Shown: one piece after another, positions 25,948-34,792 of the stretch
How the letters are laid out: each line of letters begins with the position of its first letter
Position numbering within the stretch: the stretch's first letter is position 1
Assembly (NCBI GenBank): GCA_021739695.1
Contig: JAIPBM010000025.1
Location: 1 to 64,000, forward strand
From: Flavobacteriales bacterium
GTDB lineage: Bacteria > Bacteroidota > Bacteroidia > UBA10329
Direction of reading: 5' to 3'
DNA: 64,000 nucleotides
The notes under the pieces: generated by a model
The model's input: only the letters and a program-made list of their open reading frames with translations
Told to the model about the DNA's origin: nothing
The model's database searches: none
Position numbers and translations under genes: made by a program

Positions 25948-26361
25948 ATGTTGAAGCGAACAGTCAGGTCCGATTTTGGAGAAGTCTCCATCCGTCAGGA
26001 AGGCGTTACCTTGGCTAAGGTCGCACATAACGTAGAGATAGACCTGAATCGAGCTAAGACGTACCATTCTCTATTAGAATATCTTTCGAAAGGCGTTGAA
26101 CATTGCAGCGTCATTGACCTTTCTGGTATTTCATCCATTACAGAAGAAGCGAGAAAATATCTTCAAGATGTAAGTTCAGCTTGGGGAAAGACAATAGCCG
26201 TAGCTATTGTGACTGACTCTTTCACAGCAAGAACCATCGCAGGATTCTTCCTTTCGACCAATAAACCTTCCTATCCTGTCAAGGTTTTTACCAATACACT
26301 GGATGCACAGAATTGGGCACGTAACGAATATTTGAAGTTCGTTACTAAGGTGGCCTCTTAA
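25948..26361 (+). CDS. STAS-like (DUF7793-type) protein
   Basis: 137 residues from the ATG at 25948 (RBS-like GAAAGG just upstream). The layout resembles Bacteroidota STAS/SpoIIAA-like proteins: beta strand, helix (NRAKTYHSLLEYLSK), strand HCSVIDLSGIS, helix EEARKYLQDVSS, strand IAVAIVT, then an NKPSYPVKVFTN strand and DAQNWARNEY helix. These proteins may act as regulatory or scaffold modules; the partner is unknown. A GTG at 25912 in the same frame would add 12 residues and is less likely. Confidence 0.55.
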   Translation: MLKRTVRSDFGEVSIRQEGVTLAKVAHNVEIDLNRAKTYHSLLEYLSKGVEHCSVIDLSGISSITEEARKYLQDVSSAWGKTIAVAIVTDSFTARTIAGFFLSTNKPSYPVKVFTNTLDAQNWARNEYLKFVTKVAS

Positions 26362-26541
26362 TCAACAATTTCCTACAGTTGAACAGATTACGTGTCGTTT
26401 GTCGACACATTACGTATTTCACGTATTTTGATCAGTATTTGAATTTGTTTTCAAATGTAAAATAGGACACATTATCTACGCATTTCTCGTAACCAAGAAG
26501 CCAAACAACCGTTATTGTCTTCAACCTAAGAACCATAAAGG
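26362..26541. promoter_or_regulatory. Regulatory-looking intergenic region
   Basis: Within 180 bp there are three separate symmetric elements. GTGTCG/CGACAC arms lie at 26392-26397 and 26403-26408. The shared TACGT-N5-ACGTA motif is at 26409-26425. ATTTGAA/TTCAAAT arms are at 26437-26443 and 26450-26456. The first hairpin follows the STAS-like gene closely but has no U-tract. The others sit upstream of the TTG-started gene at 26542 and may control it. Confidence 0.45.
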
Positions 26542-27060
26542 TTGAGAACCTCCAAACACATCCAAAAGATATTTACCTACCTGAGCCTACTGGCTCTGGC
26601 GGTATCTGCTTTGTGCGGTGACAGCGTTCTTGCTCAGGAATTGACCATTTCTGCCAAATTGAGTTCTGCGGTCAGCGATGTAGACACAAAAATCATTCTT
26701 ATGAAGGATTCGATAGTTGTACAATCATACAATACATCCAAGAAACGAATCAAACTATCCGTTGAGTTCAATCATGATTACACGATCCTATTCGAGAAGA
26801 AAGGCTGTTCAGAAAAGAGTATTCATGTATCAACGAAAGAGGTTCCAAAACACATGCAATATGAGCTTCTAGACTTTGGGTTCGAAGTTCAATTGGAACC
26901 AAATCCAGAACCGGCAAAAATTCAAACTGACTCGTTGGTTGCCACTTGGCGTTATCATTCAGATTTTGGAGAATTCGTTTTTGATAAGCTCAACGATGAC
27001 AAACTACTTCAGCAAAACGAAGTAAGCGTGGAAATCCTTGATCTGCTCGAAATCAATTGA
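26542..27060 (+). CDS. Hypothetical exported protein with TTG start
   Basis: 172 residues. The start codon appears to be TTG: an in-frame TAA lies two codons upstream, and the first ATG would remove the signal peptide (KIFTYLSLLALAVSALCGDSVLAQ). The mature part begins with a beta-sandwich-like module (ELTISAKLSSAVSDVDTKIILMKDS, IKLSVEFNHDYTILFEKKGC) similar to small CarboxypepD_reg/surface modules, then a short acidic tail. The function is not recognised. It stands alone. Confidence 0.55.
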   Translation: MRTSKHIQKIFTYLSLLALAVSALCGDSVLAQELTISAKLSSAVSDVDTKIILMKDSIVVQSYNTSKKRIKLSVEFNHDYTILFEKKGCSEKSIHVSTKEVPKHMQYELLDFGFEVQLEPNPEPAKIQTDSLVATWRYHSDFGEFVFDKLNDDKLLQQNEVSVEILDLLEIN

Positions 27061-27162
27061 TAATCTGACTGTCAGAAATTAATTGCTGCGTTTATTTAAA
27101 ATTCTAAAACGGTTGTTGGATCAGCTCGAGTGACTCAAAAAATTGGAGCATTTCATAGTGCC

Positions 27163-27645
27163 CTATTTCCCAAGCGTAGCAGCCAAATAGACATCCATCT
27201 GGTTGAAATCCATACCAGATATCAACTTACCATCAGGAGTTATTAGAAACTTAGCTGGAATATTAGCGACACCATATTCGCGCGCAATCGTTGAACCGAG
27301 AACGAATGGAGTCTCCTCTACGATCTGATACTTCCAGTCAAAACCAGCCTTTTCTGCAACGGTCCTCCATCTTCTGTCATTCTTCTCTAATGCAACAGTC
27401 ACAATCGTTACCTGCGTTCCATATTTATGATGTACGGCCATAAGTTTAGGAAAGTCTCCAATGCATGGACCGCACCACGAGGCCCAAAAATCGAGAATAA
27501 CGTATTGCCCTTTGAGACCTGACAATTTGAATGCTGAACCATCGATCAATGTGGCTTCAAAATCTGGTGCTGTGTCATCCGTTGGTGTGGCATTGCAACT
27601 GGCCAAAAGAATAGCAACTGAAAGGGAAACGAAGTATTTTTTCAT
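27163..27645 (-). CDS. TlpA-like thioredoxin-fold lipoprotein
   Basis: 160 residues. Lipobox ILLASC (Cys about residue 17) anchors it in the envelope. The thioredoxin fold carries the redox active site ASWCGPC (about residues 57-63) and a cis-Pro loop NIPAKF, as in TlpA/ResA proteins that reduce disulfides in apocytochromes or other exported proteins. It is monocistronic. An exact TAnnTTTG box (TAGGTTTG, 27651-27658) stands only 5 nt from the ATG, suggesting a very short or absent leader. Confidence 0.88.
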   Translation of the reverse strand: MKKYFVSLSVAILLASCNATPTDDTAPDFEATLIDGSAFKLSGLKGQYVILDFWASWCGPCIGDFPKLMAVHHKYGTQVTIVTVALEKNDRRWRTVAEKAGFDWKYQIVEETPFVLGSTIAREYGVANIPAKFLITPDGKLISGMDFNQMDVYLAATLGK

Positions 27646-27650
27646 CTTGA

Positions 27651-27658
27651 CAAACCTA
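27651..27658 (-). promoter_or_regulatory. TAGGTTTG -7 box close to the TlpA start codon
   Basis: Exact match to TAnnTTTG on the minus strand, followed by TCAAG and the ATG. If it is a real -7 element, transcription would begin at or near the start codon. Confidence 0.4.
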
Positions 27659-27784
27659 CTGAGGAATCAACATCAGTATGACTAAGAAGTTCTAATACTG
27701 AACTGGCCAAATTCCATTTCGACAAACGGCATGAGCGAAACAACCTTATGCACCTATCTTTAGGAAAGGAAAAGGAATTGCATC

Positions 27785-28051
27785 ATGGAATTTTTAGCAC
27801 TACAGGAATTCAAGTTCAGAGCTTGGAGCCAGCAACAGGCAGAAAGGTTTGTTGCCCACATACCCGACCTATTGGTATTAGATGCCGATTATCATAGATG
27901 GTCAGATTCAAGTTTGGACGTAATTGTTACGCTGCAAGTGAACGCGAGCATCGAACAATTGGAAACAATCCTGAACGGAATGAAGGACGTGGAAATCATC
28001 AAAAAGACAATTGGTTTAAGCAAAGGCTTTAAACCATTCAAAGAGAACTAA
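27785..28051 (+). CDS. Hypothetical 88-residue protein
   Basis: 88 residues, soluble, not recognised. It reads as an alpha/beta fold (FLALQEFKFRAWSQQQAERFVAH, SLDVIVTLQVNASIEQLETILNGM, VEIIKKTIG) and resembles small ferredoxin-like single domains. An A/G-rich stretch (GAAAGGAAAAGGAA) upstream can serve as a ribosome binding site. Its 3' end overlaps the convergent hydroxylase gene by 4 bp. Confidence 0.55.
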   Translation: MEFLALQEFKFRAWSQQQAERFVAHIPDLLVLDADYHRWSDSSLDVIVTLQVNASIEQLETILNGMKDVEIIKKTIGLSKGFKPFKEN

Positions 28052-28704
28052 CTCCCCAAGTCCACTTTTTTAAGCACTTCCGGTGGATGCATGGTTCCGA
28101 ACACACGGTCCCAAAAGATCGTGCTGAGTCCAAATCCACTGTTCGGTTCGCGATAATGGTGAAGCAAATGGCTTCGTTTTATCTGCTGAAACCAACGATT
28201 CTTGAAATTGAAGAAGTGCGATGCAAAATGCATCAGGTCGTAAACCATGTAGCCAAACACAAAGCCTGCAAAGAAACCTGCAGTTAATCCTTTGTCTTGG
28301 ATGAGCCCGTAAAAACTCCAGTAAAACAGAAATGCAAGCGAAAGATTAATCGCAGGCGGCATCACCAATCTTAAGGAATCGTTCGGGAAATCGTGATGGA
28401 TTCCATGAGCGATGTAGTGGATCTTCTTCCCTATTTCGGTCGTAAACTCCTTATGAAAAAAAAAGCGATGAATGCAGTATTCCATCAAGGTCCAAAAAAA
28501 GTATCCAGCAAAGAACAGGCCTGCAACTGTAAGTAAATCTACCTCGAACATAAATGCCGATCGGTAGACGAAATAGACCGTAATAGGCACAAAAAGAATT
28601 GGAACCGAAGAGAAATGGATACGGGAAAAGAAATCGAGAATCGGATTCTCGAACATCTTAGGAGACTCATTCCGGTTAGATACGAATAGTCGTTTGTTTG
28701 ACAT
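28048..28704 (-). CDS. Fatty acid hydroxylase / sterol desaturase family protein
   Basis: 218 residues from the ATG at 28704. It has about four membrane helices and the diiron histidine clusters of the family: HRFFFH, HGIHHD and HLLHHY. Such enzymes hydroxylate or desaturate fatty acids, sphingolipids or carotenoids using O2. In Bacteroidota they often act on lipid acyl chains; the substrate here is not indicated by context. An extension to 28785 would run through the upstream terminator and is rejected. Confidence 0.85.
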   Translation of the reverse strand: MSNKRLFVSNRNESPKMFENPILDFFSRIHFSSVPILFVPITVYFVYRSAFMFEVDLLTVAGLFFAGYFFWTLMEYCIHRFFFHKEFTTEIGKKIHYIAHGIHHDFPNDSLRLVMPPAINLSLAFLFYWSFYGLIQDKGLTAGFFAGFVFGYMVYDLMHFASHFFNFKNRWFQQIKRSHLLHHYREPNSGFGLSTIFWDRVFGTMHPPEVLKKVDLGS

Positions 28705-28748
28705 GCGGCAAAGGTATGAACTCGATTGAGAGAGCACAAAGAAAAAGC

Positions 28749-28773
28749 CCTGTTCAGAACGAATCTGAACAGG
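28749..28773 (-). terminator. Rho-independent terminator
   Basis: Perfect 10-bp stem, CCTGTTCAGA (28749-28758) with TCTGAACAGG (28764-28773) and a 5-nt loop. On the minus strand it is followed by a T-rich tract (GCTTTTTCTTT). It ends the transcript of the lipoprotein gene at 28798-29340. Confidence 0.85.
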
Positions 28774-28797
28774 ACTTCTCAACATATATGGACAACC

Positions 28798-29340
28798 TTA
28801 GAATTGGTTGTTGAGGTACTTCGGTCCCTTGTCTGAAGGACGGATATCGGTCGTGGTCTTAGTAAGCTCAATTCGAATGCGCTCATTGCCGAATAGCTGC
28901 TCAATCACAACGGTCTCTCCCATGGCTGCATCCATCTTGTAGTTTCCGCGTTCTTCATAAAAACCATTCGGATTACAAATGAGCATGAGGTAGGTATCTG
29001 CTCCTGCCAAGCCTACTTCTCCGTTGGATCCACCTGGTCCTCCAGCATTTCTGAAAATGCGGTAAGTACCATACCAGTATTCATAAGGATTGATGAAATA
29101 TTCGAATTCGAACGCTCCAGCATTCGTGGGATAAAATGAGCCCAAAATCGGATTGGTAGGAATGCTCGGGTTATTATCCCAATAACTGTATGGCATGGCA
29201 TAGTCGTAATCGACACCGAAATAAGCGGCACCAGCCGGACCATTTGGACCTGGCATAGGATCGACCACAAATACACAGCTCGAAAGTGTAAGAGATAATC
29301 CACTTAGGATCAACAGGAGGGAATTAAGTCGGCTCTTCAT
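28798..29340 (-). CDS. Hypothetical lipoprotein
   Basis: 180 residues, lipobox LTLSSC (Cys about residue 22), followed by a Pro/Gly-rich stretch (PMPGPNGPAGAAYFG) and a Tyr/Phe-rich domain (YDYAMPYSYW, FEFEYFINPYEYWYGTYRIF). The function is not recognised. Its ATG is immediately preceded by a hairpin (29345-29376), and it is followed by a strong terminator, so it is a self-contained single-gene unit. Confidence 0.75.
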   Translation of the reverse strand: MKSRLNSLLLILSGLSLTLSSCVFVVDPMPGPNGPAGAAYFGVDYDYAMPYSYWDNNPSIPTNPILGSFYPTNAGAFEFEYFINPYEYWYGTYRIFRNAGGPGGSNGEVGLAGADTYLMLICNPNGFYEERGNYKMDAAMGETVVIEQLFGNERIRIELTKTTTDIRPSDKGPKYLNNQF

Positions 29341-29344
29341 GACA

Positions 29345-29376
29345 TTTGGTTTTTGGTGTTATCCAACAAAACCAAA
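29345..29376 (-). promoter_or_regulatory. Leader hairpin before a lipoprotein gene
   Basis: Perfect 9-bp inverted repeat TTTGGTTTT (29345-29353) / AAAACCAAA (29368-29376) with a 14-nt loop, ending 4 nt from the start codon. It could be an mRNA hairpin that limits ribosome access or protects the 5' end, or a DNA operator. Confidence 0.4.
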
Positions 29377-29435
29377 CGTTGTGCCACTTTAATCAGACCG
29401 CCATTAATAAACTGATTATCAAATACTTAAAGTTT

Positions 29436-31349
29436 TTATTCGCAATATCGTTTAATGATATTGTAGGAATCGGTCAACCCCAATTCACCTGCCAGACTAA
29501 GGTCTTCGCAACCTTTCGAGATCTTACCAAGCATGATCCGAATGAGTCCACGATTGTAATTGGCTTCAATGAAATTTCCACCAGATGATGCTGCCAACCC
29601 GAACTGGCTTTCTGCTTCTTCATAACGTTCAGCAGTAGCCAGAAGATATCCTAAATTGAAGTAGGCAAAGCGCATTTCCTTATCGAGTTCAATCACTTTC
29701 CGATAATCTGATTCTGCCTTGGAAAGCAGCAATTCCGTCTTTGCCTGATAGGCAGAATCGATCACATCGAGCATCCCGACCATCTCATCAAATTGCTCTT
29801 GATGCTGCTCCAATTCCATCTGCAACAAACACGCACGTGCAAAATAGCAGGCCACTTGCTGTCCGTCAGACTTCAAGCAATCATCCAACTTGCGGTAAGC
29901 AGATTCAAAATCGCCTGCTAATGCATACAATGGTGCCAACTTTATCATTTGATCCGCATTGATGCTTGGTAGTTCGGAAAGCCGCTTCAATGCTTCTTTG
30001 GCCTCTTTCGTCTTCTGTTCCCTAACGGTGATGAATGCAATGACCCCAGTGTTGTAAAACGGACGATCGAAACCATCGTAAACTGCAATGTTCCTATCGG
30101 TTTCCGGAAAAGCGGAAATGCGATAAAACGGCAACAGTCTGATATCGACTTTCTGATGCTGAACCTTGCCAACCTCTTGCTTTATCGGTTCAAAATCACC
30201 CTTCAATTCAGTTAGTTTCTTCAATTTGATGTTCTGCTCATATTTCACTTCATCATCTGAAATGGCCAGCATTTGCTTGATCTTGTTCAAATCATCTACA
30301 GCTGCATCAAACTTTGCTCGGTCTTTTAAGATCCTATACACTTCTATTTGATTCTCATGCGCCTCAATAAATTCTGGAAAGAGTTCAATCGCCTTGTTGA
30401 AATCGACCAAAGCAGATGAATATTCTTTCCTGTTGAATTTGAGATTTCCACGATTATAGTAACCAAGAATATTATTCGGATTCAGCTGAACGACACGGTC
30501 ATAATCTGCCATAGCATCTCCAAAACGCTTCATATCAGATAAAACCATCGCTCTATTGAAATACACCACTGCATTGTCAGGATGTTGTTTAAGCACCGAA
30601 TTGAAATCCTTCAATGCTTGGTCGTATCTACCCATTTCCGAATGCGCTACTCCGCGATGAAAAACCGGAAGCGCATTTTCAGGTTCTAGTTTCATGGCCT
30701 TTTCAAAATCTTTGATGGCCGTGTCGAACTCCTGCAGTTTAGACCGCGCAATTCCTCGATGCAAATAAGGTCGCATACTGGTTGAATCCATTTTAATGGC
30801 GCGTTCAAAATCTTCGATGGCAACCATATACATTTCCAATCCAGCCTTTGCTTCTCCTCTGATCAAATAGGTGAAATTATCATCCTTTTTCAGGTCGATC
30901 ACTTTATTGCAATCGCTGATCACATCCACATATCTATCCAATTGAAGACTGGCCAAGGCTCTATTTGAATAAACGCGCCAATCCTCATCATTCAGCTTTA
31001 TCGACTGGTTGTAATCTGCAAAAGCGTCCTTGTAATTCAGTTGTTGGCTTCTGCAAACACCACGGTATAAAAAGGCTTCGTGATTCTTTGGATTCAATTC
31101 TATGGCCTTACCGAAATCCTTTTCGCCACCTATAAAATCTTCTAACTCGTACTTGGCAATTCCTCGCAGAAAATAAGCTTCTGAGTTAAAGCTGCTTTGC
31201 TGAATGGAAAGATTGAGCAGCTCGATGGCCGCGGCATAACGTCCTTTGCTGATCTCGTATCTGCCTTGACTTGTGTAATTGCCACGCACTTGGGCAAATG
31301 CCAACTGACAGGTAATTAAAAGCACAAGTCCAATTATAAATCCTCTCAT
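29436..31349 (-). CDS. Tetratricopeptide repeat protein
   Basis: 637 residues from the ATG at 31349 (a TTG two codons earlier is possible). A signal peptide (MRGFIIGLVLLITCQLAFAQ) is followed by about ten consecutive TPR units with the usual pattern (FLRGIAKYELEDFIGGEKDFGKAIELNP, AFLYRGVCRSQQLNYKDAFADYNQSIKLN and so on), a less regular middle (about 370-450), and further TPRs at the C-terminus. It is probably a periplasmic or outer-membrane-associated scaffold. The gene is monocistronic. Confidence 0.85.
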   Translation of the reverse strand: MRGFIIGLVLLITCQLAFAQVRGNYTSQGRYEISKGRYAAAIELLNLSIQQSSFNSEAYFLRGIAKYELEDFIGGEKDFGKAIELNPKNHEAFLYRGVCRSQQLNYKDAFADYNQSIKLNDEDWRVYSNRALASLQLDRYVDVISDCNKVIDLKKDDNFTYLIRGEAKAGLEMYMVAIEDFERAIKMDSTSMRPYLHRGIARSKLQEFDTAIKDFEKAMKLEPENALPVFHRGVAHSEMGRYDQALKDFNSVLKQHPDNAVVYFNRAMVLSDMKRFGDAMADYDRVVQLNPNNILGYYNRGNLKFNRKEYSSALVDFNKAIELFPEFIEAHENQIEVYRILKDRAKFDAAVDDLNKIKQMLAISDDEVKYEQNIKLKKLTELKGDFEPIKQEVGKVQHQKVDIRLLPFYRISAFPETDRNIAVYDGFDRPFYNTGVIAFITVREQKTKEAKEALKRLSELPSINADQMIKLAPLYALAGDFESAYRKLDDCLKSDGQQVACYFARACLLQMELEQHQEQFDEMVGMLDVIDSAYQAKTELLLSKAESDYRKVIELDKEMRFAYFNLGYLLATAERYEEAESQFGLAASSGGNFIEANYNRGLIRIMLGKISKGCEDLSLAGELGLTDSYNIIKRYCE

Positions 31350-31431
31350 CAGCAACTACAACCGTTTTCCGACCTCAAAAAACGCGAACGGTTTAATGTA
31401 CAATAGATTATATTGAAAATTGTTTCTAACA

Positions 31432-31458
31432 AAAAAGGCCGCTAATAGCGGCCTTTTT
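31432..31458. terminator. Bidirectional rho-independent terminator
   Basis: GGCCGCT (31437-31443) pairs with AGCGGCC (31447-31453), flanked by AAAAA on the left and TTTTT on the right, so it can work in both directions. It lies just past the stop of the M36 peptidase gene (minus strand) and upstream of the TPR gene. Confidence 0.88.
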
Positions 31459-31474
31459 GTAAAATCTTGGATCA

Positions 31475-34435
31475 TTATCTGATCACTTCCAATCTTCTTA
31501 CCAGTTGACCATTTTCGGTCAATATCCGCATTTGGTAAATTCCATTAGAAACAGTGCCAAGATCGAGGTTGATGGTCTGTTTTCCAGTTGCCATCTGACC
31601 ATAGTTCTTGCTGAACACCATCGATCCAACCAAATTGAAAACTTCCATTCTGATCTCTGTCGATGATGCTAATTCCAAATCAACCCGAACGTTTCCAGCG
31701 CTAGGATTCGGATACATGGCCAATTGAGCAACTTCAGTTTCATCAATTCCGCTTTGAGCGCCACCTACTATCTCCCAAACTTCCAAGTCGTCCAGCGCAC
31801 CTTCCACGAGGCTTCCACCGTCAAGATCTTGTCCTAAACGTGTACTGTCTGAAGCAATGAACTTCACTCTCACGTTCTCTGTCAGATCAACATAATCCTG
31901 AACACGGAATGCGACTCTTCTGAAGCTTGGATCAGAAACCTTTGTATTCTCAACAAAAACCCAATCTGTTCCATTGTCGGTTACAAGTACTTGCCACCAA
32001 TCAGCTCCTGGATTTGCTCCTGAAGGAGGACTGTTTGTGTAATACCTCCAATAAGAAATGGCCGGATTGGTGTAAACCGAAAGATCGAATTCTGGCGTCA
32101 TCAATGTAGTATGACCTCCATCTACATCGTTATCTCCAAGAGCTGCAGAAGTATTGGAGGCATTTCCGGTTACAGCGCAGGCAAAGTTTCCTGTTCCAGG
32201 CGTGTGATCCGTATCTGTTTGAACCATGACACCATCATCAGAGAACGATCCCATTGGTGCATCAATTGTCCAGGTTCCAGTGGTATTGTTATCTGAAGAA
32301 AGACCTTCTTGCCAATCGTTATCTTGGAAATTGTCAAAATCTTCAATTCGGTTCTGATCAAAACCGACCATGATGTAGTAAGGAACATTAGGCTGATCAA
32401 GATTTGCCGCAAATGGATTGATATTGGCTAATGTTCCATTCAAGTTCTGCAAAGCGACATAATACGCAACCACTGTTCCATTGGCTTGAGCTGGAATATC
32501 AGCAGAAAAAGCATTACCACCTTGATTGGTCATGTTTACTGTATTCCAAGTTGCTTCAGCGTTTATACGGTATGCGACAATGGCATCACTAAGCGCCCAT
32601 GGATAATCGTTGATCACGGTCATGTCAACGTTTATCGCTGCATCATCATGCTGATCAATTGGCGTGTGGTTAAGTGTGGCATTGGAAAGCAATGTGATTC
32701 CGTGAGCATCAAACGCATTGATGATGTCAAGGTCGTTAGGTGTTCCGTTCGTAATATCATTGTCACCTCCGTTTGCAGGAGAATCATCTACCTGTAATGC
32801 TTCCACAAGTATATCAACGTAAACTTCTCCTTCATTGCCATCCAAACCAGTAATAACAGCATCGAAAGTTGCCGAATACAGATCCATCATCTGCTGTAGA
32901 TTGCCAAAATTCTGAGCCAGATCCCACCAAGCTCCGGCAATGATCTCTCCGTCTGAGTGCACTTCGCCAACAAGATCTTGAGGATAAACCTTTGGGTCAA
33001 TGTCATATCTGCGGATGTGATCGTTAGGCAAACTTTGGCTGTTGCCAACTCCCAGAACAGGATTATCAGTTATTCCCAAGGCCCATAGGTCAGCATAACC
33101 TTCGCCCATTGCTCCGTTCAGAAAAAATCCACCTTGAGATTGATAATACTTATCATTTATACCATGTCCATACTCATGATAAACTACATCAGCCACCAAC
33201 GCGAACGAGTTGCAGCCAGCGCCAGACTGATAGAAATTGATGGATGAACCATCGTAAAATGCATTGCAAGTTCCAGCCACATCAATATTGGTTGGAAGCG
33301 CATTATCCATCGCTGTGAAACTTGGGAATTTGGTCTTCATGTAATCGTGAACAATATTCACGTGGTAGTAGGCAGATGATTCGCGCGAATTGGCATTCGT
33401 ACCCCAATCAATGTTATTAGCTCCGGTGGTCAATACCGTAGTGAAACTTGGGGTAGTTCCGTTGGTAAAAACCTGAGACCATAATCCTTTCAATCTGAAC
33501 GTGGCACTGGCCTCATTCAATCCCACAAATGTTCCATTCTGATCGGTGTAAACGGTGCTACCTCCTTGCGTGATCTCTAGGTTTGGCAACAGCGAATTGG
33601 TCTCCGTATCGTAGGGCTGCGTAAGGCTGATATCATCTGTAACCGAAACGGAGGCTGCCGCTGGTGGTTCGCTAGCACAATGCGAAACCAGATTCTTGCG
33701 CATCCAAATCTTTCCATCCACCGCATCCACGTAAGTAAGATATCGGGCAGGAACTTTATCCTCATCAATAGTTTGAACGGTTACCTGATACACTGGTCTG
33801 AAAACGGTTCGTTTTCGGGTGTATTCTGGCACAGGCAAAATCTTCACATCGGAGTTCGCTTCAACGGTTACTATTTCTTCAGCTATTCCAGCAATGGCTA
33901 CAGCTGAGGCTTGAGAAGGATCTAAACTCACATTATCAAAAGCAATATGATCAAACACATCTGATTGAAATCCAAGCACTTTTCCATCTAACGAAATCCG
34001 AACGGATATCCGTGCGTTCAGCACTTCCTTTCCAGCATGTACCTGACGAAAGAAAACGTGTTCTGCATGGGCGTTTGATGTGCTACTTACAAACTCCAGC
34101 TCATTTGTTGGAACTCCAAATCCGGACAGATGATGTTCAATAAAATATGTAGCTCTATCTATTGCATTCATACCAGGAACAACTATCGGTTTTCCGAATG
34201 CTTTGTGTGGTTTGTCATTTGCTTCGTTGAAATGCACGTACCATGCGCCATTATTAATCAAGAAATTCTGCCAATTAGGCTGATTTCTAAGCAAAAACTG
34301 ATATTGATCATTAAAAACCCGCTTGGATTCTTTCACAAGTCTAACTTCATTCGGATCTTTCTTACCGTGGACATCATTGGATGCCTGAGAAGTAAATGCA
34401 AAAAATGCTAATGCAACGAGGAGGGATGATTTCAT
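31475..34435 (-). CDS. Secreted M36 (fungalysin) metallopeptidase with T9SS domain
   Basis: 986 residues: a signal peptide (1-18), an FTP-type propeptide (about 40-260), then an M36 zinc peptidase domain with HEYGH around residue 420 and the third zinc ligand in GEGYADLWAL. A linker/Ig-like region and an immune-reactive-type adhesion domain (about 680-880, YWRYYTNSPPSGANPGADWWQVLV) follow. It ends with a C-terminal T9SS type A sorting domain starting YPNPSAGN. It is predicted to be an extracellular protein-degrading enzyme exported by T9SS. The length is large but usual for Bacteroidota versions. Confidence 0.9.
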   Translation of the reverse strand: MKSSLLVALAFFAFTSQASNDVHGKKDPNEVRLVKESKRVFNDQYQFLLRNQPNWQNFLINNGAWYVHFNEANDKPHKAFGKPIVVPGMNAIDRATYFIEHHLSGFGVPTNELEFVSSTSNAHAEHVFFRQVHAGKEVLNARISVRISLDGKVLGFQSDVFDHIAFDNVSLDPSQASAVAIAGIAEEIVTVEANSDVKILPVPEYTRKRTVFRPVYQVTVQTIDEDKVPARYLTYVDAVDGKIWMRKNLVSHCASEPPAAASVSVTDDISLTQPYDTETNSLLPNLEITQGGSTVYTDQNGTFVGLNEASATFRLKGLWSQVFTNGTTPSFTTVLTTGANNIDWGTNANSRESSAYYHVNIVHDYMKTKFPSFTAMDNALPTNIDVAGTCNAFYDGSSINFYQSGAGCNSFALVADVVYHEYGHGINDKYYQSQGGFFLNGAMGEGYADLWALGITDNPVLGVGNSQSLPNDHIRRYDIDPKVYPQDLVGEVHSDGEIIAGAWWDLAQNFGNLQQMMDLYSATFDAVITGLDGNEGEVYVDILVEALQVDDSPANGGDNDITNGTPNDLDIINAFDAHGITLLSNATLNHTPIDQHDDAAINVDMTVINDYPWALSDAIVAYRINAEATWNTVNMTNQGGNAFSADIPAQANGTVVAYYVALQNLNGTLANINPFAANLDQPNVPYYIMVGFDQNRIEDFDNFQDNDWQEGLSSDNNTTGTWTIDAPMGSFSDDGVMVQTDTDHTPGTGNFACAVTGNASNTSAALGDNDVDGGHTTLMTPEFDLSVYTNPAISYWRYYTNSPPSGANPGADWWQVLVTDNGTDWVFVENTKVSDPSFRRVAFRVQDYVDLTENVRVKFIASDSTRLGQDLDGGSLVEGALDDLEVWEIVGGAQSGIDETEVAQLAMYPNPSAGNVRVDLELASSTEIRMEVFNLVGSMVFSKNYGQMATGKQTINLDLGTVSNGIYQMRILTENGQLVRRLEVIR

Positions 34436-34792
34436 AGATTTGGATTAATGGATTACAATAATATGGATATTCAGTCTGTAAAATGTCGTAGGATATTCAC
34501 ACCGCGTGACAGCAGAAGACCAATAAATTCTTTTGGAGCTATTCAAACATCAATTTAGTTGTGGCACCAAATGATCATCATTAAGAAAACCGCCAATTTG
34601 ATGTCATCGAAAACCATTTAGTAAAGTATTATCAGCCCCATCTGACCAAAATTATGTATTGGCATTTTATGCCTAAAATGCGGTTTTAATCCTTTTTTAA
34701 TACGAAAATCACGTAGCTGTTATCGGTATTACTATTTTTGACTCGCGTCTCTCTAAACTATTACAGATGTCTCACGTTCAGCATAAACCAAT
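34436..34792. promoter_or_regulatory. Intergenic region with divergent promoters
   Basis: No gene in 357 bp. On the plus strand TACGAAAATCACGTA (34701-34715), related to the palindromic motif at 25895 and 26409, is followed after 17 bp by TATTTTTG (34733-34740), an exact TAnnTTTG -7 box, about 52 bp before the S74-domain gene. The motif therefore occupies the -33 position. On the minus strand a weaker box (34456-34463, TATTATTG) may serve the M36 peptidase. The rest is AT-rich without visible repeats. Confidence 0.45.

Noticed and set aside
28705-28785. Extended start of the fatty acid hydroxylase
   Set aside because: The extension would include the terminator hairpin at 28749-28773 and encode a Ser/Gln-rich non-conserved stretch. 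The ATG at 28704 is adequate.
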